Of a stretch of DNA of 40,859 nucleotides, positions 16,510 to 24,539 are shown piece by piece. The DNA is taken from assembly GCA_049296795.1 (NCBI GenBank), contig JBAQTC010000045.1, positions 1 through 40,859 of the forward strand, read 5' to 3'. The translations under genes and the position numbers were made by a program. Positions within the stretch are counted from its first letter, which is position 1; each line of letters opens with the position of its first letter. Below the pieces are notes generated by a model. That model made no database searches and was not told the origin of the DNA. It was given only the letters and a program-made list of their open reading frames with translations. This DNA is from CAXNKH01 sp049296795. Lineage in GTDB: Bacteria > Pseudomonadota > Gammaproteobacteria > Burkholderiales > Burkholderiaceae_C.

Positions 16510-17124
16510 TTAGCGGGACAACACGAGTTTGATGCCAAAGCCCAGCAGGAATAGGCCGGCAATTTTTTCCAGCAACAACGTGATCAGTGGATTGGTGCGC
16601 AGGCGTTGCGCCAAATAATGGGTTAGCAAGACCACCGTCAAGCCATAGAGAAAAGTCAACACGGCAATGGTCAGCGCCATCACCCCAAAAGTGCCAAGTC
16701 CCAGCTGCTGCGTCGGATCGACAAACAAAGGGAAAAATGCCATGTAAAAAACAATCGCCTTGGGATTGAGCAAGGTAATTAAGAATGCTTGCTGGAAATA
16801 ATGATGAGGCTTGATATTCAACACAGGCGCACCACCCGGTTTCGCCAACAGCATTTTCCCGCCAAGCCAGGCCAAGTACACGGCACCCAGCCATTGCACA
16901 GCCTGAAAGGCCACTGGGGATGCCGTCAACAAAGTTGCAACGCCAGCCACAGCCAGCCACATCAACACCTGATCGCCAACGATCACGCCCCAGGTTGCAG
17001 CCAGACCAGCTCGCACCCCACCCTTTCCCGTCGAGCTGATCAAAGCCAAATTACCCGGCCCGGGTATCAGCAAAAAAACAAGGATTGCAACGACAAAAGC
17101 GTCGTAATCGGCAACGCCAAACAT
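16510..17124 (-). CDS. LysE/RhtB-family exporter
   Basis: A 204-residue inner-membrane protein with about six hydrophobic helices, of the LysE/RhtB amino-acid efflux superfamily. The signature PGPGNLALIS is at about residues 21-30, and LNPKAIVFYMAFFPLFV is the second conserved loop. Transported solutes in the family are lysine, homoserine, threonine or other small metabolites; none can be assigned here. It lies between rsmG and parA on the same strand with short gaps. Confidence 0.9.
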   Translation of the reverse strand: MFGVADYDAFVVAILVFLLIPGPGNLALISSTGKGGVRAGLAATWGVIVGDQVLMWLAVAGVATLLTASPVAFQAVQWLGAVYLAWLGGKMLLAKPGGAPVLNIKPHHYFQQAFLITLLNPKAIVFYMAFFPLFVDPTQQLGLGTFGVMALTIAVLTFLYGLTVVLLTHYLAQRLRTNPLITLLLEKIAGLFLLGFGIKLVLSR

Positions 17125-17159
17125 GCCAGCCCTCTTCGAAACAAAGGCTAGAGTTTACG

Positions 17160-17840
17160 TTAGGTTGAAGCCGCCACTTTACGCAGCCAAACCAGGCAGC
17201 GCTGAGCATCCAATCCCGGAACGACCAACGGTTCCACGTGAAACGCCTCAACCCCAGCTGGCAACTGCGCAAGCTCCTCGTCGGGTGTTTTCCCCTTCAT
17301 GGCCAACCAAACCGCTCCGGGTGCCAAGGCATCAGCCGACCAAGTGACAAAGTCTGACAGCGCTGCAAAAGCGCGCGACACGACCACGTCATAGCCGGAT
17401 TGCTGCCCACCCAAGCTCTCGACCCGAGCATGCAGCCCGCGCAAATTCGGCAGCTTAAGGGCGAGTGCGACTTGCTGGATAAATGCGGCCTTTTTTGCGA
17501 CAGCATCAACACAGTCAACCCCAACCCCGGGGCAACATATAGCAATCACCACGCCCGGCAAACCCGCCCCAGCTCCCACATCAAGTAGTCGCAGCGGCCG
17601 ACCTACAACCGCCGACGGCGTCAACGCCAATTGCCTTTGTAGCGCTGGAATTACCGCCAGACTGTCGAGCAGATGGTGACTAAGCATCAAGGCGGGGTCA
17701 CGCAAAGCGGTCAGGTTGTACACCTTGTTCCACTTTTGAATCAATGCCAAATAGTCGAGCAGCAACCCGACCTGCCCATCCGTCAAGCCCAAGGACAAAG
17801 CCCGTAAACCCGCTCGCAATTCGGGCTCAAGGCTACGCAT
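17160..17840 (-). CDS. rsmG: 16S rRNA m7G527 methyltransferase RsmG
   Basis: A 226-residue SAM-dependent methyltransferase that modifies G527 of 16S rRNA. The SAM-binding loop DVGAGAGLPGVV is at about residues 87-98. YNLTALRDP near the N-terminus and VVSRAFA in the middle are family hallmarks. Its ATG overlaps the TGA of mnmG by one base (TGATG), so the two are translationally coupled. A parS-like site lies within the 3' part of this gene (17230-17245). Confidence 0.96.
   Translation of the reverse strand: MRSLEPELRAGLRALSLGLTDGQVGLLLDYLALIQKWNKVYNLTALRDPALMLSHHLLDSLAVIPALQRQLALTPSAVVGRPLRLLDVGAGAGLPGVVIAICCPGVGVDCVDAVAKKAAFIQQVALALKLPNLRGLHARVESLGGQQSGYDVVVSRAFAALSDFVTWSADALAPGAVWLAMKGKTPDEELAQLPAGVEAFHVEPLVVPGLDAQRCLVWLRKVAAST
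17230..17245. other. parS-like ParB-binding site 1 (inside rsmG)
   Basis: The 16-mer GGTTCCACGTGAAACG matches the known parS consensus TGTTTCACGTGAAACA at 13 of 16 positions, with the CACGTG centre intact. It has one mismatch in the inner arm, so it may be weaker than the other two sites. Confidence 0.65.
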
Positions 17841-19840
17841 CAGGACAGCACTGGCTGAGGCTCGCCATGCGTGGCGTTTTTCCAGCGGCTCTTTTTTAGA
17901 TAAATCAACAGCAAAGAAATTGAGGCCGGCGTGATGCCTGAAATGCGCGACGCCTTGCCCAGCGTTTCCGGCCGGTGTTTTTGCAGCTTCTGGCGCGCCT
18001 CAATACTCAAGGCAGGTACCTGGCTGTAGTCCAAGTCTTCCGGCAATTTCAGATTTTCGTAATGTGCCGCCCGCTCCACCTCATCGCGCTGTCGCTCGAT
18101 ATAACCCGAATATTTCGCTGAAATCTCAACTTGCTCCACCACCGATGCAACAAATTCACCAGCTTGCGTTTCACGTGAAACCGACGCCTCGTTCGGAAGC
18201 TCGGGCGTTGCGAATTGACCGTCGTTAAGTGACATCAGTGCGTCGTAGCTCACATCAGGTCGTCTCAACAATTCTGCCAGCCGGTATTCATGCTCTAGCG
18301 GCTTGCCCAAAACGCGCTGCGCCTGAGCCGCATCCAGATTTTTGGGGCTAACCCAGAGTGAGCGCAGGCGCTCAGTTTCACGTGAAACGGCATCCCGCTT
18401 GCGGCTGAAGGAGTCCCAACGAAGGTCGTCCACCAGTCCAAGCTGGCGGCCCACCTCCGTCAAGCGCAAGTCGGCATTGTCCTCGCGTAGCTGTAGCCGG
18501 AATTCGGCACGACTGGTGAACATACGGTATGGCTCGGTCACGCCCTTGGTTATCAAGTCATCAACCAAAACACCGAGGTAAGCCTGATCGCGCCCCGGGA
18601 CCCAAGTATCCTGCTGCCAAGATGTTTTGGCCCCCGCTTGCAGCGCCGCATTGATGCCGGCAAACAAGCCTTGCGCTGCCGCCTCTTCATAACCCGTTGT
18701 GCCATTGATTTGTCCGGCAAAGAAAAGCCCAGCGATGGCGCGCGTTTCAAAACTTGATTTGAGTGCTCGCGGATCGAAATAGTCGTATTCAATGGCATAA
18801 CCCGGGCGCAAGATGTGCGCATTTTCCAGCCCTGCCATCGAACGCACCAGCGCGTACTGAATATCAAACGGCAGACTGGTGGAAATCCCGTTCGGGTAGT
18901 ATTCGTGGGTCGTGAGCCCTTCGGGCTCAAGGAAAATCTGGTGGCTTTCCTTGTCTGCGAAACGGTTGATTTTGTCTTCTACGCTGGGGCAATAGCGCGG
19001 CCCCACTCCATCAATTTTTCCGGTGAACATCGGGCTGCGGTCAAAGCCGGATCGGATGATCTCGTGTGTGCGCTCATTGGTATGCGTGATCCAACAAGGC
19101 ATTTGCTGCGGGTGCTGTGCTGCCCGACCCATGAAACTGAACACCGGCAGCCGCGAACTCATACCACCAGGCATGCCATCGCCTGGCTGCTCTAGGCACT
19201 TGCTGAAGTCAATCGAGCGGCCATCGAGCCGCGGTGGTGTGCCGGTTTTCAATCGGCCTTGGGGCAGTTTTAGTTCCTTGAGCCGGGCACTCAAGCTGAC
19301 GGCGGGCGGATCCCCGGCACGGCCCGCAGCGTAATGGCTCAGCCCGACATGGATCTTGCCATCCAAAAAAGTGCCTGCAGTTAACACCACGGTACGGCTT
19401 CGAAACTGAATACCAACCTGTGTCACAGCGCCAACTACCCGGTCGCCCTCCACCATCAAATCGTCTACCGCTTGCTGGAACACGGACAAATTGGGCTGAT
19501 TCTCAAGCCGTTGTCGAATTGCTGCCTTGTACAAAATCCGGTCGGCCTGGGCTCGGGTGGCACGCACGGCCGGGCCCTTGCTGGAGTTGAGAATTCGAAA
19601 CTGGATGCCAGCTTCATCGGTGGCGGCAGCCATAGCGCCCCCCATCGCATCAACTTCCTTGACCAAATGGCCTTTACCAATGCCACCGATTGAAGGGTTG
19701 CAGCTCATTTGACCCAGGGTCTCGATATTGTGCGTCAGCAACAGGGTCTTGCAGCCCATGCGTGCGGCCGCCAACGCAGCTTCGGTCCCAGCATGACCGC
19801 CGCCGACAACAATGACATCAAAACTCTCTGGGTACAACAT
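17840..19840 (-). CDS. mnmG: tRNA U34 carboxymethylaminomethyl synthesis enzyme MnmG
   Basis: A 666-residue FAD protein (GidA) that, with MnmE, installs the cmnm5 group on wobble U34 of several tRNAs. The dinucleotide fold GGGHAG is at residues 13-18, CNPSIGG at 47-53 with the conserved Cys47, then GTFLDG and the C-terminal helical domain ending in ISGITPASISLLLIYLKK. It is slightly longer than the usual 620-640 residues because of a short tail. The gene heads the rsmG-lysE-parA-hydrolase-parB block and overlaps rsmG by one base. Two parS-like sites lie within its 3' third. Its partner mnmE is at 33633-35021 in this window. Confidence 0.97.
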   Translation of the reverse strand: MLYPESFDVIVVGGGHAGTEAALAAARMGCKTLLLTHNIETLGQMSCNPSIGGIGKGHLVKEVDAMGGAMAAATDEAGIQFRILNSSKGPAVRATRAQADRILYKAAIRQRLENQPNLSVFQQAVDDLMVEGDRVVGAVTQVGIQFRSRTVVLTAGTFLDGKIHVGLSHYAAGRAGDPPAVSLSARLKELKLPQGRLKTGTPPRLDGRSIDFSKCLEQPGDGMPGGMSSRLPVFSFMGRAAQHPQQMPCWITHTNERTHEIIRSGFDRSPMFTGKIDGVGPRYCPSVEDKINRFADKESHQIFLEPEGLTTHEYYPNGISTSLPFDIQYALVRSMAGLENAHILRPGYAIEYDYFDPRALKSSFETRAIAGLFFAGQINGTTGYEEAAAQGLFAGINAALQAGAKTSWQQDTWVPGRDQAYLGVLVDDLITKGVTEPYRMFTSRAEFRLQLREDNADLRLTEVGRQLGLVDDLRWDSFSRKRDAVSRETERLRSLWVSPKNLDAAQAQRVLGKPLEHEYRLAELLRRPDVSYDALMSLNDGQFATPELPNEASVSRETQAGEFVASVVEQVEISAKYSGYIERQRDEVERAAHYENLKLPEDLDYSQVPALSIEARQKLQKHRPETLGKASRISGITPASISLLLIYLKKSRWKNATHGEPQPVLS
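18167..18182. other. parS-like ParB-binding site 2 (inside mnmG)
   Basis: CGTTTCACGTGAAACC contains the perfect 14-bp palindrome GTTTCACGTGAAAC and matches the 16-bp parS consensus at 14 of 16 positions; only the outermost bases differ. It lies in the coding sequence of mnmG, about 3.1 kb from the parB start. Confidence 0.85.
18374..18389. other. parS-like ParB-binding site 3 (inside mnmG)
   Basis: AGTTTCACGTGAAACG carries the perfect 14-bp core GTTTCACGTGAAAC. It is 207 bp from site 2, so the two could seed one ParB complex about 11 kb from the origin candidate. Confidence 0.85.
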
Positions 19841-19995
19841 GGGACATCAAATCGCGCTCAAGGCGCAAACAGGCTTAAGAAAAGAAGCATTTTAACCGTC
19901 TACGCTTATGGCGCGGGCGTCAAGGGCTACTCCTGTCTTGCTTTCCAAGTTGGTTGGTGCAAACTTACTATTGCCACAGATGGCTGGGTTGGCAT

Positions 19996-21261
19996 TTACT
20001 TGCCAAAAAATTTCTTGATTTCTTCACCCATTTTGTCGCCAGCAGAGGCCCCTGCTCCGGTTCCGACTCCAGGCATCAGCACCGTACCAATGGCTGCTCC
20101 AACCACGGCGGCGCGAGTCAAGTTGAGCTCGGGCGCAGCCACCGTGCCAGCTAACACCAGCGGAACGCCGACACCCGGCGCGCTCAGCAACTCAACATTG
20201 ATCCGCCCACTCAAGCCTTGGCGCGCAGAAATCGCAAGGCCTCCGGTGGCACTTAAAATTCCAGAACTGGCCACCAGATTTGTAAATTCTAGGAATCGGC
20301 CTCGGCTGTTCAACTGACCGGCCAGTACATCGAGTTGCGTCTCTCCGCCCCGGTTTAGCCCCACGGTCTTGACCGCCTTGGCCAAATCCATGCTGTGCAA
20401 CACCGCCTGACGCACGGTGAACGAACTGTGAGTTTGCATCGCATGACCAAGGCTCGCCAAGTTTGTCGCGCGGACAAAAAGCTCTGTCGTGGCGTGCAAC
20501 CGTCCGCTCAAGATTGGCCGGCCCACACGCCGAGGACTGAGTGAAGAAATCAAAGCAGCCAGCTCTACATCGCGCATCTCGGCCTGAGCTTTGAGTTCAA
20601 ACGAAGCGCCGGGATGGGCAGCGGGTTGAAACTGCAAATCACCTTTGATCGTGCCACCAGCCAGCATGATTAAAAAATTCCAACCCTGGTTTTGTTGCTG
20701 AACATGGAGTTTGGCGCCCTCCAACAAGCCCTTTTGTATTTCGAGATCGACTACCAAAGGGAAACCATCAGCACTTAGTTGCGCCTGGACATCCAGCGTG
20801 AGGGCCTCCCCCTTGGCGTCAATCCAGCGCACATCTTGCAGCTTAAAGCGTCTGGGCAAGCCCAAAGCGCCAGTTGAGCTTGCCCCGCTGTTCTTGGTCA
20901 GTCCAACCCGCAAGGTTTCAATAGCCTGCGCCGGCAGCAATGCGCCCTGCAAATGTAGGGAAGCAAGTTCCAGCCGCCCCTTTAACAAGCCCGGCCAAGA
21001 CGGCAACAGCTCTAGCCGAGATAGCAGCAAAGGGGGCTGCGTTTGAATTTCAACCCCTTGTAGCGCAACGCCCAGCGGCAACAAGGAAACACGGACTTGG
21101 TTCAGCACCACGGCATGACCCAGGGTGGCGCTGGCTTGCTTTTCCAGCCGCTGCTTGAGTTCGTTACTCCCCAGCCCGTAATGAAAGCCCAGCGCCAGCC
21201 CCGCCGCCAGCAGCAGTTTCAATAGCAGGGCGCCAAGCAACCATTTAAGGCCTCGTTTCAT
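19996..21261 (-). CDS. AsmA-like envelope protein
   Basis: A 421-residue protein with one N-terminal membrane helix (about residues 6-28) and a long extracytoplasmic beta-rich region, resembling AsmA/TamB-type lipid-transport or assembly proteins. The C-terminal half contains the AsmA-like pattern of low-complexity beta strands (SGRLHATTELFVRATNL and similar). The end of the protein is unusual: a glycine/alanine-rich hydrophobic stretch (GAAIGTVLMPGVGTGAGASAG), then a charged tail ending FFGK. The ATG at 21261 gives the short charged N-terminus expected before the helix. Exact function unknown. Confidence 0.75.
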   Translation of the reverse strand: MKRGLKWLLGALLLKLLLAAGLALGFHYGLGSNELKQRLEKQASATLGHAVVLNQVRVSLLPLGVALQGVEIQTQPPLLLSRLELLPSWPGLLKGRLELASLHLQGALLPAQAIETLRVGLTKNSGASSTGALGLPRRFKLQDVRWIDAKGEALTLDVQAQLSADGFPLVVDLEIQKGLLEGAKLHVQQQNQGWNFLIMLAGGTIKGDLQFQPAAHPGASFELKAQAEMRDVELAALISSLSPRRVGRPILSGRLHATTELFVRATNLASLGHAMQTHSSFTVRQAVLHSMDLAKAVKTVGLNRGGETQLDVLAGQLNSRGRFLEFTNLVASSGILSATGGLAISARQGLSGRINVELLSAPGVGVPLVLAGTVAAPELNLTRAAVVGAAIGTVLMPGVGTGAGASAGDKMGEEIKKFFGK

Positions 21262-21307
21262 GCCAATATTTTGCGCCCAACTCGCGATTTGCGGTGTAAT
21301 CCACAAC

Positions 21308-22201
21308 ATGATTTCAAGCACCATCCCAAATTCACCGCGGCGGGTCGATCACTTGGTCACCGGCCAGGCCACGACCGACGGCGCAGGCGTTAAGCTAACG
21401 CGCGTTCTCACGCAAGACCTGCAGCAAAGACTGGATCCATTTTTAATGCTGGACAACTTTGCCAGCGATGACCCGAAGGACTACATCGGCGGTTTTCCCA
21501 ATCATCCTCACCGCGGCTTTGAGACCGTCACCTACATGATTGCCGGGCGCATGCGTCATAAAGACAGCGCCGGCCATGAGGGCTTGCTGCAAAACGGTGG
21601 CGTCCAATGGATGACCGCTGGGCGCGGCCTGATTCACAGCGAGCTGCCCGAGCAAGAAGAAGGCGTGATGGAGGGTTTTCAGCTCTGGTTAAATCTACCG
21701 GGCAGAGACAAAATGTGTGCGCCCTGGTACCGCGACTTCCAGAGCCACGAGATTCCCGAATTGACAACCGACCAGGGTGTGCGGGTACGCGTGATTTCAG
21801 GCAGCTGCCACGGCGTGGCTGGTGCGATGCATCGAACTGCCGAGCTGTTCCCAACCGAGCCCCTGTTCCTTGACTTGAACTTCCCCAGCACAGGCGCATC
21901 CTTCAGCCAGCTCTTGCCGAACCAGCACAACGCTTTTATTTATGTTTACCGCGGCTCGCTCGACGTGCTCGACGCCTCAGGAGAAGCCAGTTCAGTGCCG
22001 CGACTGCGCATGGCTATTTTGGAGAATGGCGGCGATGGCGTGGTGTTACAGACCAAGCCCCATTCCGAGCCGGTGCGGGCTTTGCTGATTGCGGGCAAAC
22101 CACTGCGTGAGCCCATCGCGCAACACGGCCCCTTTGTCATGAATACCCGTCAAGAGTTGATGCAGGCGGTGCAGGACTACAACTCGGGCCGGCTGGGCTA
22201 A
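21308..22201 (+). CDS. pirin family protein
   Basis: A 297-residue bicupin of the pirin family. The metal ligands of the N-terminal cupin are all present by analogy to known pirins: His66 and His68 (HPHRGFE), His110 and Glu112 (GRGLIHSE). Bacterial members bind iron; some oxidise quercetin, others act in redox signalling. The ATG at 21308 was chosen because the sequence from there fits the family length. It is divergent from the AsmA-like gene, and only 46 bp separate the two starts. Confidence 0.92.
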   Translation: MISSTIPNSPRRVDHLVTGQATTDGAGVKLTRVLTQDLQQRLDPFLMLDNFASDDPKDYIGGFPNHPHRGFETVTYMIAGRMRHKDSAGHEGLLQNGGVQWMTAGRGLIHSELPEQEEGVMEGFQLWLNLPGRDKMCAPWYRDFQSHEIPELTTDQGVRVRVISGSCHGVAGAMHRTAELFPTEPLFLDLNFPSTGASFSQLLPNQHNAFIYVYRGSLDVLDASGEASSVPRLRMAILENGGDGVVLQTKPHSEPVRALLIAGKPLREPIAQHGPFVMNTRQELMQAVQDYNSGRLG

Positions 22202-22237
22202 GCTGCAGCAGAGCGCCGCGCCGAACAGCCCCCACGC

Positions 22238-22319
22238 TATAATTCGCAGCGTAAAACCGGCGCCCCCGGGTCGGAACAAGGCGCGAAAACCCACACACCA
22301 AGGCACTGACAAGTGTCTT
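22238..22319 (+). promoter_or_regulatory. possible promoter -10 and leader hairpin upstream of the reductase-like gene
   Basis: A perfect TATAAT hexamer lies at 22238-22243, but no -35 hexamer is recognisable 16-18 bp upstream. Further on, 22300-22307 and 22312-22319 can form an 8-bp RNA stem with one G-U pair around GACA, about 40 nt before the start codon. If the promoter is real, the leader is over 100 nt long. Confidence 0.35.
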
Positions 22320-22358
22320 GCAATACTTACCTTTACTATTTTCAAGGACATCACTGCG

Positions 22359-23423
22359 ATGAGCAAACCCTACAACATCTTGATCATGGGTGCCTCTTAT
22401 GGCTCATTGTTGGCCAGCAAAATGCTGATGGCCGGTCACAATGTCACCCTGGTCTGCCTGCCGGCCGAAGTTGATGTGATCAACCAAGAAGGCATTCGTG
22501 TCCGCATGCCAGTCAAAGGCCGTGAAGGCCTGGTTGAAATCGATTCGCGCAAACTGCCGGGCAAGATCTCGGCCGCCGCTCCTGGGGCAGTGAATCCGGC
22601 TGATTTCGACTTGGTCGGCTTGGCCATGCAAGAGCCACAATACCGCTCGCCTGGCGTGCGGGAACTGCTCAACTTGGTCGCGACATCCAAAGTGCCTTGC
22701 ATGTCCATCATGAACATGCCGCCCCTGCCTTACTTGGCCCGTTTGCCCGGCGTCTCGACGGAGTCCCTGCGCAGCAGCTTTGCCGATGCTACCGTCTGGG
22801 ACAGCTTCGACCCTGCGCTCATGACTCTGTGCAGCCCCGATCCACAAGCTTTCCGTCCGCCGGAAGAAAAAGTAAACGTGTTGCAAGTTCGCCTGCCCAC
22901 CAACTTCAAGGCTGCGCGTTTCGACTCCGAGGCTCACACCAACATCCTGCGCAAGCTCGAAGCCGATATTGGTGCTGCCCGCTTGGAAGTCAATGGCGAG
23001 CTGCTTGAATTGCCTGTCAAACTCAAAGTGCACGACTCCGTGTTTGTGCCCTTGGCCAAATGGAGCATGTTGCTGGCCGGTAACTACCGCTGCATCACCG
23101 CTCAAGGCATGCGCCCAATCAAAGATGCGGTTCACTCCGATCTGGAAGCCACTCGTTCTATTTACAACTGGGTCAGCGACCTGTGCAAATCACTCGGTGC
23201 ATCGGATTCAGACATGGTTCCATTCGAGAAATATGCTGCAGCTGCGCAAGGACTGGCCAGCCCGTCCTCCGCTGCCCGCGCCTTGTTTGGCGGCGCGCCC
23301 AATATCGAGCGCGTCGACAAAATGGTGCAATCTATCGCAGCCCAAAAAGGTCTGCGTCACCCAGTCATCGATGAAATCGTCGCCCTGGTGGATGCCCAGC
23401 TGGAAATCAACCGTAAAAAGTAA
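22359..23423 (+). CDS. ketopantoate-reductase-like NAD(P)-binding protein
   Basis: A 354-residue protein with an N-terminal Rossmann fold and an all-helical C-terminal domain, in the layout of ketopantoate reductase/opine dehydrogenase relatives. The dinucleotide loop reads MGASYGS instead of the usual GxGxxG, and the ALQNG-type active-site motif of PanE is replaced by MNMPPLPYL. Classical ketopantoate reduction is therefore doubtful, and the substrate is unknown. AAGGA lies 10 nt before the ATG. A strong rho-independent terminator follows at once, so the transcript probably ends here. Confidence 0.7.
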   Translation: MSKPYNILIMGASYGSLLASKMLMAGHNVTLVCLPAEVDVINQEGIRVRMPVKGREGLVEIDSRKLPGKISAAAPGAVNPADFDLVGLAMQEPQYRSPGVRELLNLVATSKVPCMSIMNMPPLPYLARLPGVSTESLRSSFADATVWDSFDPALMTLCSPDPQAFRPPEEKVNVLQVRLPTNFKAARFDSEAHTNILRKLEADIGAARLEVNGELLELPVKLKVHDSVFVPLAKWSMLLAGNYRCITAQGMRPIKDAVHSDLEATRSIYNWVSDLCKSLGASDSDMVPFEKYAAAAQGLASPSSAARALFGGAPNIERVDKMVQSIAAQKGLRHPVIDEIVALVDAQLEINRKK

Positions 23424-23444
23424 CCCGTTCATTTCCTCCCAAAC

Positions 23445-23473
23445 AAAAGGCCCGCTCAACAGCGGGCCTTTTT
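23445..23473 (+). terminator. rho-independent terminator
   Basis: AAAGGCCCGCT pairs perfectly with AGCGGGCCTTT around a CAAC loop and runs into a T-rich tail. It lies 21 nt after the stop of the reductase-like gene. Confidence 0.93.
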
Positions 23474-23564
23474 ACTTTGGAGTTATGTGGTTTTTCCTCA
23501 AAATCTGCCGGTCCCGCAAGATCTCGTATAGTCAACCGAAACAACCTTTCAGGAGACTGAACCC

Positions 23565-23870
23565 ATGCCCGCTTATTGGCTTGCCCGTGCACGCATCAAT
23601 GACCCTGTCGAGTACAAAAAGTACACCGATCTGGTTCCTGGAATTCTCAAACAGTACGGCGGCAAGGTACTCGCGCGCGGGGGTAAATTCCAGATCATGG
23701 AAGGTCCCGAGACTTTTCAGCGTTTCGTGGTGATCGAGTTTCCCAGCCTAGAACAAGGCGTGACCTGTTTTGAATCCCCCGAATACAAATCAGCTGCCGA
23801 GTTTCGCCGACATGGTGCCGGGGTGGTTGAAAACGTAATTCTCGATGGCGGTGAAGCCACAAAAATGTAA
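23565..23870 (+). CDS. DUF1330 family protein
   Basis: A 101-residue soluble protein of the DUF1330 dimeric ferredoxin-like fold. The typical pattern is visible: YWLARARINDPVEYKKY at the start, then GGKVLARGGKFQIMEG, and FPSLEQGVTCFESPEYKSA. The family is found near catabolic genes, but its activity is not established. AGGAG lies 8 nt before the ATG. A TATAGT at 23527 could be its -10 element. A VOC gene follows after 16 bp. Confidence 0.88.
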   Translation: MPAYWLARARINDPVEYKKYTDLVPGILKQYGGKVLARGGKFQIMEGPETFQRFVVIEFPSLEQGVTCFESPEYKSAAEFRRHGAGVVENVILDGGEATKM

Positions 23871-23886
23871 AGTTACGGAGAAATAA

Positions 23887-24348
23887 ATGCCTCTTGCTCA
23901 CCTTGAACACTTACTGATCCAAACCTCCGACATGGAAGGAACGCGAGACTTTTATACCCGCGTGTTGGGAATGCACGTTGGCCCCTCACCGGACTTCAAA
24001 TTTCCCGTGTTCTGGCTCTATATCGGGGACCAAGATGTCATTCATGTCACGGCCGGGGGGGCCAATATCAGCGAAAACCGAAAACAATACCTGGGGCAAC
24101 AGTCCGCTGCGGTGAGCGGCAGCGGTGTGATCGACCATCTGGCCTTTCGTTGCACCGATCTACCTGCGATGATGGAGCATCTGACTGAAATGAAAATTGA
24201 CTTCAACCGCCGAATGGTGAATGACCAGGGTTTGTTCCAGCTCTTTTTCATGGACCCGAACGGCGTGAAAATCGAGCTCAACTTCTCCAATTCCGAAGTT
24301 GGCTCGGTCCGTCCGGCCTTGATGGCGTCCGATCTAATGTCGGTGTGA
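23887..24348 (+). CDS. VOC family protein
   Basis: A 153-residue two-module VOC protein of the glyoxalase fold. All four metal-ligand positions look filled: His8, His53, His84 and Glu130. It could be a dioxygenase, isomerase or lyase; the substrate is unknown. The sequence differs from the other VOC protein in this window (7204-7782), so they are not recent duplicates. It starts 16 bp after the DUF1330 gene with GGAG before the ATG, so the two form an operon. Confidence 0.88.
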   Translation: MPLAHLEHLLIQTSDMEGTRDFYTRVLGMHVGPSPDFKFPVFWLYIGDQDVIHVTAGGANISENRKQYLGQQSAAVSGSGVIDHLAFRCTDLPAMMEHLTEMKIDFNRRMVNDQGLFQLFFMDPNGVKIELNFSNSEVGSVRPALMASDLMSV

Positions 24349-24498
24349 GCAAATATTTTCCGGTCAGGTACTTATCAATCCAGCACATAGATGACAACCC
24401 ACGTGAAGTCGTATTACAGACTTCTGCCTGCGTCGCAATAGGCGTATAGGTCACCAGCTCTGCGTTTTGCGTGCGTTGTGGGAAATTAGCCTGATGTT

Positions 24499-24514
24499 TC
24501 CGGTTAAAACCGGA
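24499..24514. promoter_or_regulatory. 16-bp palindrome upstream of the Fic gene
   Basis: TCCGGTTAAAACCGGA is a perfect 16-bp palindrome, 25 bp upstream of the Fic start codon. It could be an operator for a dimeric repressor or a short hairpin. No T-run follows it. The 190-bp gap in which it lies contains no other gene that I can see. Confidence 0.5.
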
Positions 24515-24539
24515 TTACATTGTGGCAATAAGGAAAAAC

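Noticed and set aside
24391..24410. A CACGTG centre near 24399 as a fourth parS site
   Set aside because: The flanking bases match the consensus poorly; only the central hexamer and two adenines agree.
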